Assembly: GCA_947069175.1 (NCBI GenBank)
Contig: CAMTDV010000017.1
Location: forward strand, 37,767,126-37,831,125
Direction: 5' to 3'
DNA: 64,000 nucleotides
DNA from: Scalesia atractyloides
Taxonomy: Eukaryota > Streptophyta > Magnoliopsida > Asterales > Asteraceae
Shown here: piece by piece, positions 11,843-23,097 of the stretch
Layout: every line of letters begins with the position of its first letter
Position numbering within the stretch: position 1 is the stretch's first letter
Position numbers and translations under genes: made by a program
The notes under the pieces: model-generated
Database searches by the model: none
The model's input: only the letters and a program-made list of their open reading frames with translations
What the model was told of the DNA's origin: nothing

Positions 11843-12019
11843 AGGGTATATGGATCCTCAAGGATCATTCTACACACGCTCTCTAATAAAAAGCTTAAAA
11901 CACCTAGCTTTTCACGTTTTAAACTTTCTAATTTCGTACAAATTTTATCCTCAAGACACATTATCTTGTCATGATTTGATTTTATATGTTTCTTTAGCTT
12001 TACAACGTGTTTCGGGAGT

Positions 12020-12760
12020 TTAATGAAGTGTGCACTTCTCTAAGACATGCACTTTACTGAAGTGTGCACTTTTTAGAAGTGTGCACTTAACTAATATGTA
12101 CACTTTATTGAAGTGTGCACTTCCCTAATACATGCACTTTACTGAAGTGTGCACGTTTCTGAAGTGTTAACTTCTATAATACATGCAATTTAATAAAGCG
12201 TGCACTTTGCTGAAGTGTGCACTTCACTAATATCACTTTACTGAAGTGTGCACTTCCCTAATACATGCATTTTACTGAGATGTGCACTTCTCTAATACAT
12301 GTACTTTAATGAAGTGTGCACTTTTCTGAAGAGTGCACTTCCATAATACATGTACTTTACTGAAGTGTGCACTTTTCTGAAATGTACACTTCTCTAATAC
12401 ATGCACTTTAATGAAGTGTGCAAATTTCTGAAGTGTGCACTTCACTAATACATGCACTTTAATGAAGTATGCACTTCACTAATACATGCATGTTATTGAA
12501 GTGTGCACTTTTTTGAAATGTGCACTTCTCTAATACATGCACTTTTCTGAAGTGTGCACTTCACTAATACTTGCACTTTACTGAAGTGTGCACTTTTTTG
12601 AAGAGTACACTTCCCTAGTACATGTACTTTACTAAAGTTTGCACTTTTCTAAAGTGTGCACTTCTCTAATACATGAAAATTAATGAAGTGTGCACTTTTC
12701 TGAAGAGTGCACATCCCTATTACATGTACTTAGGTGAAGTGTGCACTTTTCTAAAGTCAT
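12020..12760. repeat. GAAGTGTGCACTT minisatellite array 1
   Basis: About 740 bases repeat GAAGTGTGCACTT-TTCTGAAGTGTGCACTTCTCTAATACATGCACTTTACT with changes, a period near 50 made of two or three GTGCAC-centred half units. GTGCAC is self-complementary, so each unit can pair with its neighbours. It lies upstream of the minus-strand gag fragment. Confidence 0.85.
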
Positions 12761-12995
12761 AAAATTTACCTTAATCGAGTCTTGGAGTGAACACACACTT
12801 CGTATGAGTTTTCGGTTTGAGTTCAAGCAGTCTTCCCCATGCTTGAATCCCTCAAATCTAGAACCTAAATAAGTGTATATATTTGTTTTTTTGTTAAGGG
12901 ATCGAAAATGAAAAAAGAAAATGTTTGAACGACTTGGGTTTTGTCACGTATCGCAACTGAAACGCCTTTAGACGTCGCATGTTGCGACAGTTAAT
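12761..12995. other. Spacer between minisatellites
   Basis: Unique-looking sequence with ACGTCGCATGTTGCGACAG near 12,974. No gene seen. Confidence 0.4.
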
Positions 12996-12999
12996 AAGT

Positions 13000-13385
13000 G
13001 CACACTTTACCCGTGTGCACTTTGCTGAAGTACTCGCGTTACTGAAATATGCACTTTGCACTTTGCTGAAGTGTGCACTTTAGTAAATTGTACACTGAGT
13101 TATGCACTTTGCTAAACTGTTCATTGTCCACTAACCTGTGCACTTTGCTAAATTGTGCACTAACCTGTGCACTTTGCTAAATTGTGCATTGTACACTGAC
13201 ATGTGCACTATGCTAAACTCTGCACTGACATGTGCACTTTGCTAAACTCTGCACTGACTTGTGCACTTTGTTAAAATGTGCACTGTACACTATACTAAAC
13301 TATGCATTGTGCATAGACTTATGCACTTTGCTAAAATGTGCATCATGCACTATTCTAAACTATGCACTGTGCACTGATCTGTTTA
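13000..13385. repeat. TGTGCACTTTGCTAAA minisatellite array 2
   Basis: This is a second array built on TGTGCACTTTGCTAAACTGTGCACTGAC, sharing the GTGCACTT core with the array at 12,020 but with different spacers. The plus-strand frame 13,232-13,462 (CTLLKCAL-type repeats) is an accident of the repeat. Confidence 0.8.
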
Positions 13386-14099
13386 GGTCTGAACTTGTTA
13401 GTTCCCAAACCATTCATTTGGTTCGACGTGTTACCCTAACCCATTATCTAAGGACAGTTTAGCCCTTTTTCGAATCAGAAAACTTTTATAAGTTTAAATG
13501 AAAACTAGCGGGCACATTCAGCTCATTATCCCATCTACATTTATTATGTCCCCAAGGACATAAAGGTTTCCAAAGATTTAGTGATTGAAAATCCATTTGG
13601 TCGTAATTTCACGTCATAATCGGTTTCTTGGCTCTAAAATCCGTTTTACTCAAATACTAGATATACCTCACTTGAGTTAATCTATTTTCCACATTTGGCC
13701 AACCGTCTTTCGTCGGGCCATAAGCCCCTACTGAAAGCGTAACCTGTTTATACATACCTAGCGCGGGTCAAAATCATTGACTCGTAATACCTTGCGATTT
13801 TTATGTCTTTCCAATTCGTGGTTGAAGGGGTATGGTCCCAGAAACCCTGCGCTAGTGTAGGAGACCATACATTCAGAATGTTCTTAGATCATTCAATAGA
13901 CCTTCGCGACTAGCACGTAAGACATATCTTAAAAGTACAGTTCTTATTTAACCTTGTGCAAGAACAACAAGCAAAACATCTCATTTAACACGCTTGCGCT
14001 CAATCACGCAAGGGTATACTTAAGCTTGAAATAAAAGTAACGATCAAAACACGAAGTCTTGTAAACCGACATCTTCGCGCAAAGGTAACAAAGAGCTGG

Positions 14100-14745
14100 G
14101 CAAAAGGAATCTTTTCTGTTATAACCAACTAGACATGTGGCAGCAGATCGAGGCTCTACAGCCTTAGATCTTCTAGAAGCATTAAATGAAAATCATGCAA
14201 GCCTTAATTCGGTTACAACCGGATGTGACGTGGCAGCATCTGAGACGTCCATCCTACACACAAGGTCAGTACGATCTTCATGGGTGCTTGATGAAACCAC
14301 TTTCCATGTGGCCTCTCCCCAACCGTTGATCATCTTCCAATCCGTGTGCATGGATGGAGATGTAACCACTAAATGGTAGGAAAGATTCCGTTATAACTCT
14401 GTTAATCCTTGGCGCCCAAATTTTTGGCTATAAATAGAAGACTTGTGGTACAAGTTAGGCACTCTCATTCTCTCTCAATTACTTACACTTTATACTTCGT
14501 CTTCTTCAAGTTACTGTACTTATACTCACGCCGGAGGGTGGTCACGGAGAGAACCCCCATTATCTCCGAGGCGAGGCTACCGGTGGTTTTCTGTTTTGCA
14601 GTGATTTCCGATGGAGTTCTATCCATCGATGATCAAACAGGAGATTAACCCTTTTTATGCAGAAACCCTATTCCCAGATCTAAATCTATTCTGGTAGATT
14701 TCGATCTAGTGTTTCTTCAGTGGTAATGCATGCCCATACATTATG
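14100..14745 (+). repeat. LTR-like promoter and leader fragment
   Basis: It has a TATA box GGCTATAAATAGAAG at 14,427-14,441, a CTCTCATTCTCTCTC initiator-like tract, and a leader CCGGAGGGTGGTCACGGAGA ... CTCCGAGGCGAGG ... AAACAGGAGATTAACC of the kind found in Tat-type LTRs. No terminal repeat pair or target duplication was found. The preceding 13,390-14,100 holds no gene. Confidence 0.4.
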
Positions 14746-14879
14746 CTTACCTATAAGCACAAAACTTGAAAAAACAAAGCATTAAATTTCGGGTTCAAAT
14801 GGTGATCACCATTTGACTCGCATTACCCGTTTGTCCTTTTGACCATTTTTGGTTTGCCCCCTTTTTTGTTTATTGCATT

Positions 14880-15125
14880 TAAATCAATCTTTATATTGTT
14901 TATCACCAAAATTCTTGTTTACTTGTTTGACACCTTTGGTTCGCGTCAGCAAGTGTTTCTCACCAAAAATTCATTTTTTTACTTGTTTGAGTCATTTGGT
15001 TCGCGTCAGCAAGTGTTTTTATACCAAAATTCAACTTTTTACTTGTTTGACCCGTTTGATTCGCGTCAGCAGGTGCTTATACAAAAAAAAAACTTTTTTT
15101 ACTCGTTTGACCTGTTTTGATTTAC
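14880..15125. repeat. 60-bp tandem repeat, about four units
   Basis: Units read ACTTGTTTGAC-CCTTTGGTTCGCGTCAGCAAGTGTTTCTCACCAAAATTC. The repeated TTCGCGTCAGCA core is the best conserved part. Frames 14,839-15,160 across it are repeat artefacts. Confidence 0.75.
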
Positions 15126-15944
15126 TCCTTAGGGTCCAAATTCTAAAATTCTTTATTTGATAACCAAAATGTGATCTAACATAAGTTTACCCATTTGATC
15201 TACACCATGGGTCTTGACTCTAACAAGTCGTTGTTTATTTCAACTTTTTCACATTTCTTATATAGTGATCTTATTATAAGAGGTGTAAGTTTTTACTTAC
15301 CTTGTGTCTGTTTAAGTCTTCTCGCGTCTTTGATTCGTTTGACTCATTCATTTCCAAACTCCCACATAGCTTGTCAAGTGTCAAACTATTACATAATATC
15401 CACAAGATACTACCAAAGTTAAAGCACACTCCCACCCGTTTTCGGTTTGATCCATTGTATTTTCATCGTGAATTTAAGATTTCCATAATAATATTTTATG
15501 TATTCTTACAAATCTCACTTGTGTATTAATACATGAACACTCAAATCCTTAAGCATGCATACAAAAAGTCAAAAAGTCAACATCAAAATCAGAGAGATGG
15601 GCCAAATGTCCTAGTTGGATCGCGCAAGTCAACCCATAGAAATTTAGAAAATCCCCAAATTGACCCATATTTATGGATTCGGGTCATAATTGCTATAAAT
15701 CTTATTATTATGGCAATATTGGATGAAGTTTCATTATTTATGGCTTTATGTCAGGTCATATACAAAAAAAAACTTATATATATATATATATATAGGGGAA
15801 TATAGAGAGAAAACTCATTTAAGTTGAGAATACTCAAGAAAATCTTATGTAACAAAAAAAAATTCTAAAAAATATGGAATTTAAGTTACATGTTATCGAA
15901 CATTTTGTAACAAAAAAGCGTATAAGGGATTTTTTATAATTTTT
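15126..15944. other. Gene-free stretch with (TA)n
   Basis: No supported gene. A TA microsatellite lies at 15,774-15,795. Sequence from 15,795 on may be the 5' flank of the hAT transposase pseudogene. Confidence 0.4.
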
Positions 15945-18131
15945 TTAGATGATCTTCCAAGGGACCCGTCTGAAAGGAAACCAATTTCATCGTATCACCC
16001 AAATAAAAAAGATGAAGTTAGACGAGCCTATTTGCTTAGAGGTGCATGTCAACCTATAGGGCATGATTTTCCGCAAACAAATATGAGTGGTAAATTAAGA
16101 CGTTTTAATCCGGATTGGTTTAAAGGAGAATATGGATATTGGTTAGAATATAGTGTCAAAAAAGATAAAGTGTATTGCTTGTACTGTTACTTGTTTAAGG
16201 AAAGTGGAAAAAAGGATGCATTTGTAGGTGAAGGGTTCAATGGTTGGAATAATATCAAAAGAATTAAAACTCATGTTGGTGATAACCATAGTTTTCACAG
16301 CAGAGCACGTAAGAAAGGGGAAGACTTACTTAAACAAGCTCAATCTATACATCTGGCCTTAGAAAAAAACCCTGAAAAACACAAAAAAGAATATATAATC
16401 CGATTAGGTACTTCAGTTAGACTTGCTAAAGCATTATTGAATGGTGAGCTTCCTTTTCGTGGCCATGATGAATCAGAAGAATCCCTTTATAGAGAGGACA
16501 TTTCATAGAGTTTTTAAAATTGTTGGGAGAAATAAATGAAGAAATTGGTATGGTTATATTAAGTAATGCTCCGGGGAATAGCCAAATGACATCTTCATCA
16601 ATCCAAAAAGACATTTGTAATTGTTTTGCACAAGAAGTATAAAAGAAGATATTTGAAGAGCTTGGTGATGATATCTTTTCCATGTTAGTTGATGAATAAA
16701 AAGAACAAATGGATGTTGTCTTGAGATATGTTGATAAATTAGGATTTGTGAAGGAGCGATTTATAGGTCTTGTTCATGTAACGGAAACAGCCGCATTATC
16801 TCTTAAATCTGCAATGATGAATTATTTGCTCGCTATAGTTTGAGTTTGGGTAGGGTTAGAGGCCAAGGATATGACGGTGCAAGCAACATGTTTGGTGAGT
16901 TTATTGGTTTAAAGGCATTAATTTTAAGAAAATTCTTCGGCATATTTTGTTCATTGTTTTGCTCATCAACTTCAACTTGTTGTTGTGGCTCTTGCAACCA
17001 AACATCTTGAAATTTGTAAGTTATTTAAAGAAGTGTCAGATTTAACAAATGTTGTTGTGCATCTTGCAAACGAATAGATTTGATAAGAGAAAGTCAAAGA
17101 GAGAGATTGAAATTGAATCCGAAAGTTGAAACCGGACGAGGAAAGAATCAAGAACTATCATTTGCAAGAGGGCGAGATACACGTTGCAGTTCTCATGAAA
17201 AAAACACTTCTTCGTTTGCTTGCTTTATATCCTACTGTTATTGATGTACTCAAATATATAAAAACTTCAGGGTTTGACGATGTTCACAAAAGTCAAGAAA
17301 ATGGACTTCAAATATACATGAAATCTTTTAAATTTGTATATTATTTACACTTGATGAAACACATCTTAGGAGTTACTAACATATCGTGTGTTGCTCTCAA
17401 AGAAAGGATCAAGATATATTGAATGCGGTTGGGATGGTTAAATCAACCAAAGAAGAATTACAAAGGTATAGGCTTGAAGGTTTTGACTCACTTTTGAAAG
17501 ATGTCACATCCTTTTGTGACAAGTATGAGATTGAAATGGTGAACATGGAAGACGAGTATGTTGACCCGAAACATCGGAGAAGGAAAACAAACATCACCAA
17601 TCGTCATCACTATGAGGTTAATAATTTCAACACGGTTCTCGATATGCAAATTCAAGAGCTTGGAAACCGTTTTAGTGAGGTAACCACGGAGTTGCTTACA
17701 TGTATGAGTTCTTTGAACCCGTTTCGTAAATTATTGCATTTAATATAACAAACTTGCTAAAGTTGGCCGATTTGCATCCGTATGATTTTAACTTTGATGA
17801 AAAAGACAATCTTAAATATGAACTCAGCCACTACATAGTTAATGTGAAAGAAGATGCGCGGTTTGCCAACATGAATGGGGTAAGTGATCTTGCCAAAAAG
17901 ATGGTGGAAACAAGAAAACATATTGATTATCCTTTGGTCTATCGTTTAATAAAGTTATTACTAGTTTTACTGGTTGCAACGGCTAGTGTGGAAAAAAGTT
18001 TTTCTTCAATGAAGCATGTGAAGACGGAATTGCGCAATAGGATGGGTGATGGATACATGAATGATTCTTGCATTTGTTACATTGAAAAAGAATTCTTTCA
18101 ACATACAAACAAAAACATAGGCGCTAAATAA
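15945..18131 (+). pseudogene. hAT transposase with TTF-type zinc finger, DUF4371 class
   Basis: The N-terminal frame from about 15,945 to 16,508 encodes a TTF-type zinc finger region (HDFPQTNMSGKLRRFNPDWF, then CLYCYLF). Further on, in shifting frames, come GRVRGQGYDGASNMFGEF (about 16,850-16,905) and a VHCFAHQLQLVVVALA-type motif (about 16,945-17,000), the catalytic-core wording of DUF4371 hAT proteins. The C-terminal hAT dimerisation block VATASVEKSFSSMKHVKTEL ends the frame at 18,131. At least four frameshifts and several stops in 16,500-17,130 show the copy is dead. Such proteins cut and rejoin hAT elements in the nucleus. TIRs were not identified; a Harbinger element inserted 36 bases after the stop. 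Confidence 0.85.
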
Positions 18132-18419
18132 AAATAAGAGTACATAGTAGAGCCTCTTGCTTCTTAGACCACCCGTAGTGGCCCTAAATGGGGCGTTTTT
18201 TTTCCTCGAAAACACCCAAACACGCCGGGGAACCACTGTAACATCCGTCAAAAAATGGATTTACCAAACCCGCTCCGTTTATTAACCGAACAATCAGTTA
18301 AAAATTTCGTTGCTTATTTAATGCCCAAAATAATTTTAAACGATACATAATTAATAAGTATATGGGGATATATAATTTGTTTTTGAAAAACTGTTAAAAA
18401 TAATGAATTAAAAATAAAA

Positions 18420-18499
18420 TGGCACTGCTGGGTTTCGAACCCGGGTCAGTCAGCCAGCAACTTCAGACTTAACACTCAGCCGTTCAACCACTGCGCCAC
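18420..18499 (-). other. tRNA-like module, opposite strand in the 5' LTR
   Basis: On the minus strand: GTGGCGCAGTGGTTGAACGG (A-box-like, class II tRNA style), then TGACCCGGGTTCGAAACCCAG (B-box and T-arm-like), ending CAGTGCCATTTTATTTTT. The acceptor stem is not convincing, so it is tRNA-derived or tRNA-mimicking rather than a functional tRNA gene. It lies about 260 bases upstream of the TATA box. Confidence 0.6.
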
Positions 18500-18757
18500 T
18501 AATGATTCTTGTTAAATATTGGAAATAATTAATACATAAAATAAATCCCAGATTCAAATACGACGCGCCCAATTGCAGTCGTCGGAAATCCCGGCGATCT
18601 CGCAAGATTGGACGGTTACTTCAGTTATAACGTAAACCTTAAACACTACATCGGTTATAACCGACGCCTGAACCCGCGACACAAGCTGTAACCGCCGGAG
18701 AATTTCTAACCGACGAATCAAGTCGGAAATCGGACCAAATTCATCGATGACCTGCCT

Positions 18758-18765
18758 TATAAATA
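18758..18765 (+). promoter_or_regulatory. TATA box of the 5' LTR
   Basis: CCTTATAAATACCCCC; transcription expected near 18,790. This would put all four plus-strand tRNA-like modules in the 5' leader of the genomic RNA. The same box is at 25,952-25,959 in the 3' LTR, and inverted at 53,692-53,699 in the related solo LTR. Confidence 0.65.
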
Positions 18766-19198
18766 CCCCCTCAAACCTCTGCAAGCTTTTTCGCTCAAAA
18801 CCGCACCTTTACCCGACGTAATTCCACTCGCCGGAAAAGTTCTGCACCTCGCCGGAAAACCGAGCCCTTCACTTCTGAGCCTTGCTGAACCCCCTGAGCT
18901 TATACCGAAGTCACCCACATCCTTTTCAAGCTTGCTGAAGACTCTCTGCCGCAAGACACACGACGCCGGAATCTTTTGCTGTCACCGGAGTTCTGCCGGA
19001 GAAACAGAGAAGTCCAGTCGGTATACCTTACGCTTAAATCTTTCATTCTTTTTATATATCTCACATGTAATTAACCACCAGACACTAACGAACATGATTA
19101 AAACTTCGAACCAGTCAGTCATCGTTTCTGGTTAAGACTGACGAAGAAGACGAAGTTTCGGTAACATATAAGTTTAATTTAAATCAAGAAATAACTCG

Positions 19199-19277
19199 GG
19201 TTAGACACACAGTCCAATGGTGGACTGTGTGCACATTAAACACGTAAACGTCTCGAGTTCGAATCTTGTCCCACGCA
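19199..19277 (+). other. tRNA-like module 1 (5' LTR)
   Basis: GGTTAGACA, then a perfect 11-bp hairpin CACACAGTCCA-atgg-TGGACTGTGTG (19,206-19,231), a variable arm, then a B-box-like GAGTTCGAATC (19,255-19,265) and a terminal CCCACGC. Confidence 0.6.
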
Positions 19278-19377
19278 TGCTTGCCTTAATAAAAATGTCC
19301 TTTTTTTTTGTTTGTTAACCGAACCGGAGTCACCGCTGTTATATGTTAAGATTAATAATAACCGGAATAATAACCAA

Positions 19378-19454
19378 GTTAGACACACAGTCCAGTGGTG
19401 GACTGTGTGAATGTTTAATCACACGTCACGAGTTCGAATCCGGACTACCGCACC
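19378..19454 (+). other. tRNA-like module 2 (5' LTR)
   Basis: GTTAGACA, hairpin CACACAGTCCA-gtgg-TGGACTGTGTG (19,384-19,409), B-box-like GAGTTCGAATCC (19,430-19,441), then an end CCGCACC resembling a tRNA 3' side. Confidence 0.6.
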
Positions 19455-19544
19455 GGTCTGGACAATTATCCAACCTTTTTAAATAAGGCGGAACTGAAAT
19501 TATTTAATTGTATATAAGTATAATAAAAATCAGGTTATATAACA

Positions 19545-19624
19545 AGTTAAACACACAGTCCAGCGGTGGACTGTGTGTTAACCTAAACCACAGGTCCCGG
19601 GTTCGAGACCTGTGGAGCGCACCG
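19545..19624 (+). other. tRNA-like module 3 (5' LTR)
   Basis: GTTAAACA, hairpin CACACAGTCCA-gcgg-TGGACTGTGTG (19,552-19,577). This is followed by a perfect 9-bp T-arm-like stem CCACAGGTC / GACCTGTGG (19,588-19,596 with 19,607-19,615) closing a loop that holds GGGTTCGA; it ends GAGCGCACC. Confidence 0.65.
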
Positions 19625-19713
19625 AGTCACTGATTAAAATCTTTTTAGAAATAAGTTGATTTTCGGATTAATCTAATTAATATATAAATATAATTAAAAA
19701 CAGAAATATTTCG

Positions 19714-19791
19714 GGTTAGACACGTAGCTCAGTTGGTAGAGCTGCGTGCACGCGTACGGGAGGTCTCGGGTTCGAGCCTCACTCAGCGCAC
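19714..19791 (+). other. tRNA-like module 4 (5' LTR), closest to a real tRNA
   Basis: GTTAGACACG-TAGCTCAGTTGGTAGAGC fits the A-box/D-arm consensus, with the arm extended to CACGTAGCTC / GAGCTGCGTG (19,721-19,748, one G-U type pair). The B-box-like block is GGGTTCGAGCC. The acceptor and T stems do not close properly, so it is not a canonical tRNA gene. Confidence 0.65.
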
Positions 19792-20864
19792 ACATACACG
19801 CATATGAACCGGTCAAAGTCAACAGTCAATGGTCAACGGTCAACGGTCAAAAAAGTCAACTTTTTATTATTTTTATTTATTTATTTTAATTAAAAATACT
19901 TAAAAATAACATTTTTAAGGTTAGAAAATAGCCTTAAACTCACAAAAATACACCCAACAATCCTACTAAAATGGATTAATAAAATCCGTTTACTTACCGA
20001 ACCATAATGCTATTTATCTAGGTTAATTTCACTCGTGGTTAAAACCACTTCGCGTGCATTCAACATCATCAACCGAACGCACCCACTGTGAGTGAATCTT
20101 ACAACTCCCCCTTTTTAAATTACACGTTTTGGGGTGTGTCATGTGTCACAAAATAATTAACTCGTTTATTTAAACTTGTGCCATACCATATTGTGATCTA
20201 AACTTAGATTATTTATATTGTTGTGGTTATGTATTTCATTTTGTCAACTTATATGAAAGTCATTCATTAAGTCCATCAGTTCCTCGTGGGAGACGAGTTG
20301 AGCAACGCGTGCCTCAAAACAAATTCATTATTGTTCATGTGTGTATTATTGAGTTTATATTGTTTGTAGTTATTTATTTTATATTGTCAAGTTTATGCAA
20401 TTCATTCATTAGGCCCATCAGTTCCTCGTGAGAGACGAGTTGAGCAACGCGTGCCTCTAAACGATCCATATTGTTCATGTGTGTATTGTTTATTATTAAA
20501 TTGATTGGTGAATAAGTTTACATCTATTTTTACTCATGTGTGGTTGTGCACTTATTTTATAATCAATTAAATAAACTTGTTCAAATGTTTTCCATAGGAT
20601 TCACTCGCCAACTTTTTGTTGATCCAAAAACCCTTTTTACACATGATACAGGTGAACAGGATGAAGCAAGGAAAACATAGGAAATGCCTTAGAAGAAAAC
20701 AATGAAGCTTAGATTGATGTTTAGGTCATGATGTAATATTGATTGTAATTTTCCATTAAAGTGTATTAATGAATATGAAACGTTAAAATAAATGTCATGA
20801 GCTTTTATGATAACCCAATCATGCCCCGATCACCTTTTCCGCTGCGGGTCGGGGTGTGACAGAT

Positions 20865-20877
20865 TGGTATCAGAGCC
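20865..20877 (+). other. PBS, initiator-Met tRNA type
   Basis: TGGTATCAGAGCC lies three bases after the 5' LTR end and is complementary to the 3' end of plant initiator tRNA-Met, the usual primer of copia and Tekay/Del-type elements. Confidence 0.9.
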
Positions 20878-21642
20878 ATGACTATAGGGATATATGATAG
20901 GTTATTAGACCCTTAGAGCCTATACTATAGTCTCCTAAATTTTAATTGATTAGGTGGTTACATACAAACTTATGATATTTATTTGTTTCATATTTGTTTA
21001 TATTTACAGTCAAACATACATACTTACATACACATTCATTATACATATTTCAATGTTCATATATTCAAATCATTTTCATACTCTCGTTATTCAAAGATTT
21101 TATTGCAATTTTCAAATCTCATCAAAGTAAGTTCTGCGACGGGCATGTAGTAACTGGAAGGGTACAAGTACCGGTAGTCGGAACATCCTGTCTAGGTTGG
21201 CATTCGTATAAATCCAATATAACGGACCAGTTTGCCTACCTGGGGACTAACGATGAGAGTACGAAGGACCTATTAGGCCAAAGCATATCACACCAAACGT
21301 CGTTCAAACTAACCCCACTTTGAGGTGTCACCGTGTCTACACCTGGACACATTCCGAATCTCATACGTTATATACATATTTCTCAATTTTCTCTGGGTTT
21401 TAGTGTACGTAACCAGGCTAACACATGCGAACCATATGAAAAACCCGGTATTCATGGGGGCCCACATGATTACGAAGGTGAAGTATGGCGGCATGTAGGG
21501 CCTAATGACGAGCAAAGCCCAAGACATCCTATGGATGTAGTAGATTTATTTTTCTATAATAATTTTATGAATGTTCATTCCTAAGTGCGACCCATGAACC
21601 CAAAAACATCCAACTCATACTCTTGACATGTATTCCTTGTAG
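20878..21642 (+). other. Leader between PBS and gag
   Basis: 765 bases without a supported gene; presumed untranslated leader and packaging region. Short frames here lack recognisable motifs. Confidence 0.5.
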
Positions 21643-23028
21643 ATGTCTTCTAGCCTCGCCAGTAGGAAGATGAGAGCAGGAAAAGCCCGCGAGCGCATGG
21701 CTGCCCAAATCGCTCAACAAATGGCTGCCGTAATACCCAACATTGTAATCCAAGTCCAACAAGCACTTACCGCTAATCCTGTCAACCAAGAAAATCAAAA
21801 CGTTATCAACCCTCCCCCAAATATCACTAAATGCACCTACAAGCATTTCAAATCATGCGACCCTCCAAAATACAAAGGGACTGAAGGCGTCACCGCTCTC
21901 CTCCATTGGTTTGAAGAAATGGAGAACACTTTTCTAAATTGCGATTGCCCCGATGATCGCAAAGTGCGATATGCTACCGGTCATTTATATGGAATAGCAC
22001 TTACTTGGTGGAATACAGAGAAGGCCAAACGAGGTGTTGAAGATGTTATGACTTTAACTTGGAATGAATTGAAGGAAATCATGACCAGACGATTTTGCCC
22101 AAGGAGCGAAATCAAGAAATTAGAAGATGAATTTTATTCGTTGAAGCAAAAGGAAGGAGACCACACCACATACAACAAAAGATTCCTCGAGTTACATCAA
22201 ATGGTTCCCAACATGTTCACTCCCCTCTACCGTTTGATCGAGCACTACATTCGTGGTCTTCCGTCAAAGATTCAACACTCTGTAATAAGTACCACACCTG
22301 CAACCTTGGAAGCGGCAATGGAGTTAGCTACAGAGCTCACCGAGAACCGAATCCGGAACAAAGACTTCAAGGAGGAGAAGAAGAAGGATAAAGCATCGAC
22401 TGAAACCTCCGACTACACCCAAACCGAATCCCCTTCTCAACCCAATTCTAAGAGAAAAAGAGACGGGCAACTTTTCGCTACTATCCAACGAAACCAACCA
22501 ATTTCACACGCCATACCCATCCAAGCTATCCCAATCACTCAAGTGGCACCCAACTCAACTTACCCAAATAAGAAACCATATCTTGGACCCCACCCTCGAT
22601 GTAACAACTGTTTTTATCACCATCCCCTTACTTTACCGTGTCGACTATGTGCAACTTGTGGACGCTATGGTCATTTGAGCAAGGTTTGCAGCACCTTTCA
22701 AAACCAAATCTCTCCCCCTACTCAAAACATGATCCAAACCTATCAACAACCCCAATACCCCATGTTCCCATATGTTCGAGCTTGTTTCAATTGTGGCGAC
22801 CCTACCCACTTTAGAAACACGTGCCCTCAATTGGTTAACATCATAAACGCTCAAGCCCAATCAAACCCAGTTAACCAAGTAAACCAAGAAAACCCAACCG
22901 CTAGGCCACCAGCAAGAGGAAGAGTCTTCAACATCAACGCCAATCCTGTCGAAGATAATGACGGCCCAAACGAAGATACCCAACTAGTCCTCTTCACCGA
23001 AAATCCAGATTCGACTCCAATCGTTTAG
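21643..23028 (+). CDS. Gag polyprotein, intact 461-aa ORF
   Basis: This is an intact Ty3-type gag. After a charged N-terminus (MSSSLASRKMRAGKARERMA), the capsid domain spans about residues 60-240: KHFKSCDPPKYKGTEGVTAL, HWFEEMENTF, ALTWWNTEKAKRG, RFCPRSEIKKLEDEF. A Lys/Glu-rich linker at about 240-280 follows. Two exact CCHC knuckles are CATCGRYGHLSKVC (about 336-349) and CFNCGDPTHFRNTC (about 381-394). It would assemble cytoplasmic particles and bind element RNA. There is no frameshift into protease or RT: the stop at 23,026-23,028 is followed by non-coding repeats. The start ATG at 21,643 is the first in frame and fits the family. Being the only intact long ORF in the element suggests it is maintained or very young. 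Confidence 0.92.
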   Translation: MSSSLASRKMRAGKARERMAAQIAQQMAAVIPNIVIQVQQALTANPVNQENQNVINPPPNITKCTYKHFKSCDPPKYKGTEGVTALLHWFEEMENTFLNCDCPDDRKVRYATGHLYGIALTWWNTEKAKRGVEDVMTLTWNELKEIMTRRFCPRSEIKKLEDEFYSLKQKEGDHTTYNKRFLELHQMVPNMFTPLYRLIEHYIRGLPSKIQHSVISTTPATLEAAMELATELTENRIRNKDFKEEKKKDKASTETSDYTQTESPSQPNSKRKRDGQLFATIQRNQPISHAIPIQAIPITQVAPNSTYPNKKPYLGPHPRCNNCFYHHPLTLPCRLCATCGRYGHLSKVCSTFQNQISPPTQNMIQTYQQPQYPMFPYVRACFNCGDPTHFRNTCPQLVNIINAQAQSNPVNQVNQENPTARPPARGRVFNINANPVEDNDGPNEDTQLVLFTENPDSTPIV

Positions 23029-23097
23029 TTTTATGTTTTTCTTTATGTTTTAGAATCACATAGAACCAATCCTAACTTAAGGATAAAGCCAATGAAA

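Larger units (their letters stand above)
18237..20861 (+). repeat. 5' LTR of the gag-only element, with tRNA-like modules
   Basis: 2,625 bp. In order: start TGTAACATCC; an opposite-strand tRNA-like module at 18,420-18,499; a TATA box at 18,758-18,765; a CGCCGG-rich leader; four plus-strand tRNA-like modules at 19,199-19,795 spaced about 170 bases; GGTCAAC heptamers (19,806-19,860); a GAGTGAATCTTACAACTCC region near 20,090; and two copies, about 140 bases apart, of CATCAGTTCCTCGTGGGAGACGAGTTGAGC (about 20,275 and 20,415). It ends GGGTCGGGGTGTGACA. Small frames inside it are not genes. Confidence 0.9.

Noticed and set aside
12272..13462. Cys/His/Lys-rich peptides from the GTGCACTT arrays
   Set aside because: Direct translation of minisatellite units; no start context or conservation.
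15945..18131. Host zinc-finger MYM-type gene
   Set aside because: The GQGYDGASNM and C-terminal dimerisation motifs, many stops and transposon context indicate a hAT transposase pseudogene.
18757..19135. Open frames inside the gag-only element's LTR (18,757-18,954 minus; 18,932-19,135 plus; repeated near 26 kb)
   Set aside because: They recur because the LTR is duplicated; no domain, and they overlap the TATA and leader region.
19199..19795. Functional tRNA genes
   Set aside because: A- and B-box-like blocks are present, but acceptor and T stems do not close as in real tRNAs and no clear anticodon arm is seen; described as tRNA-like instead.
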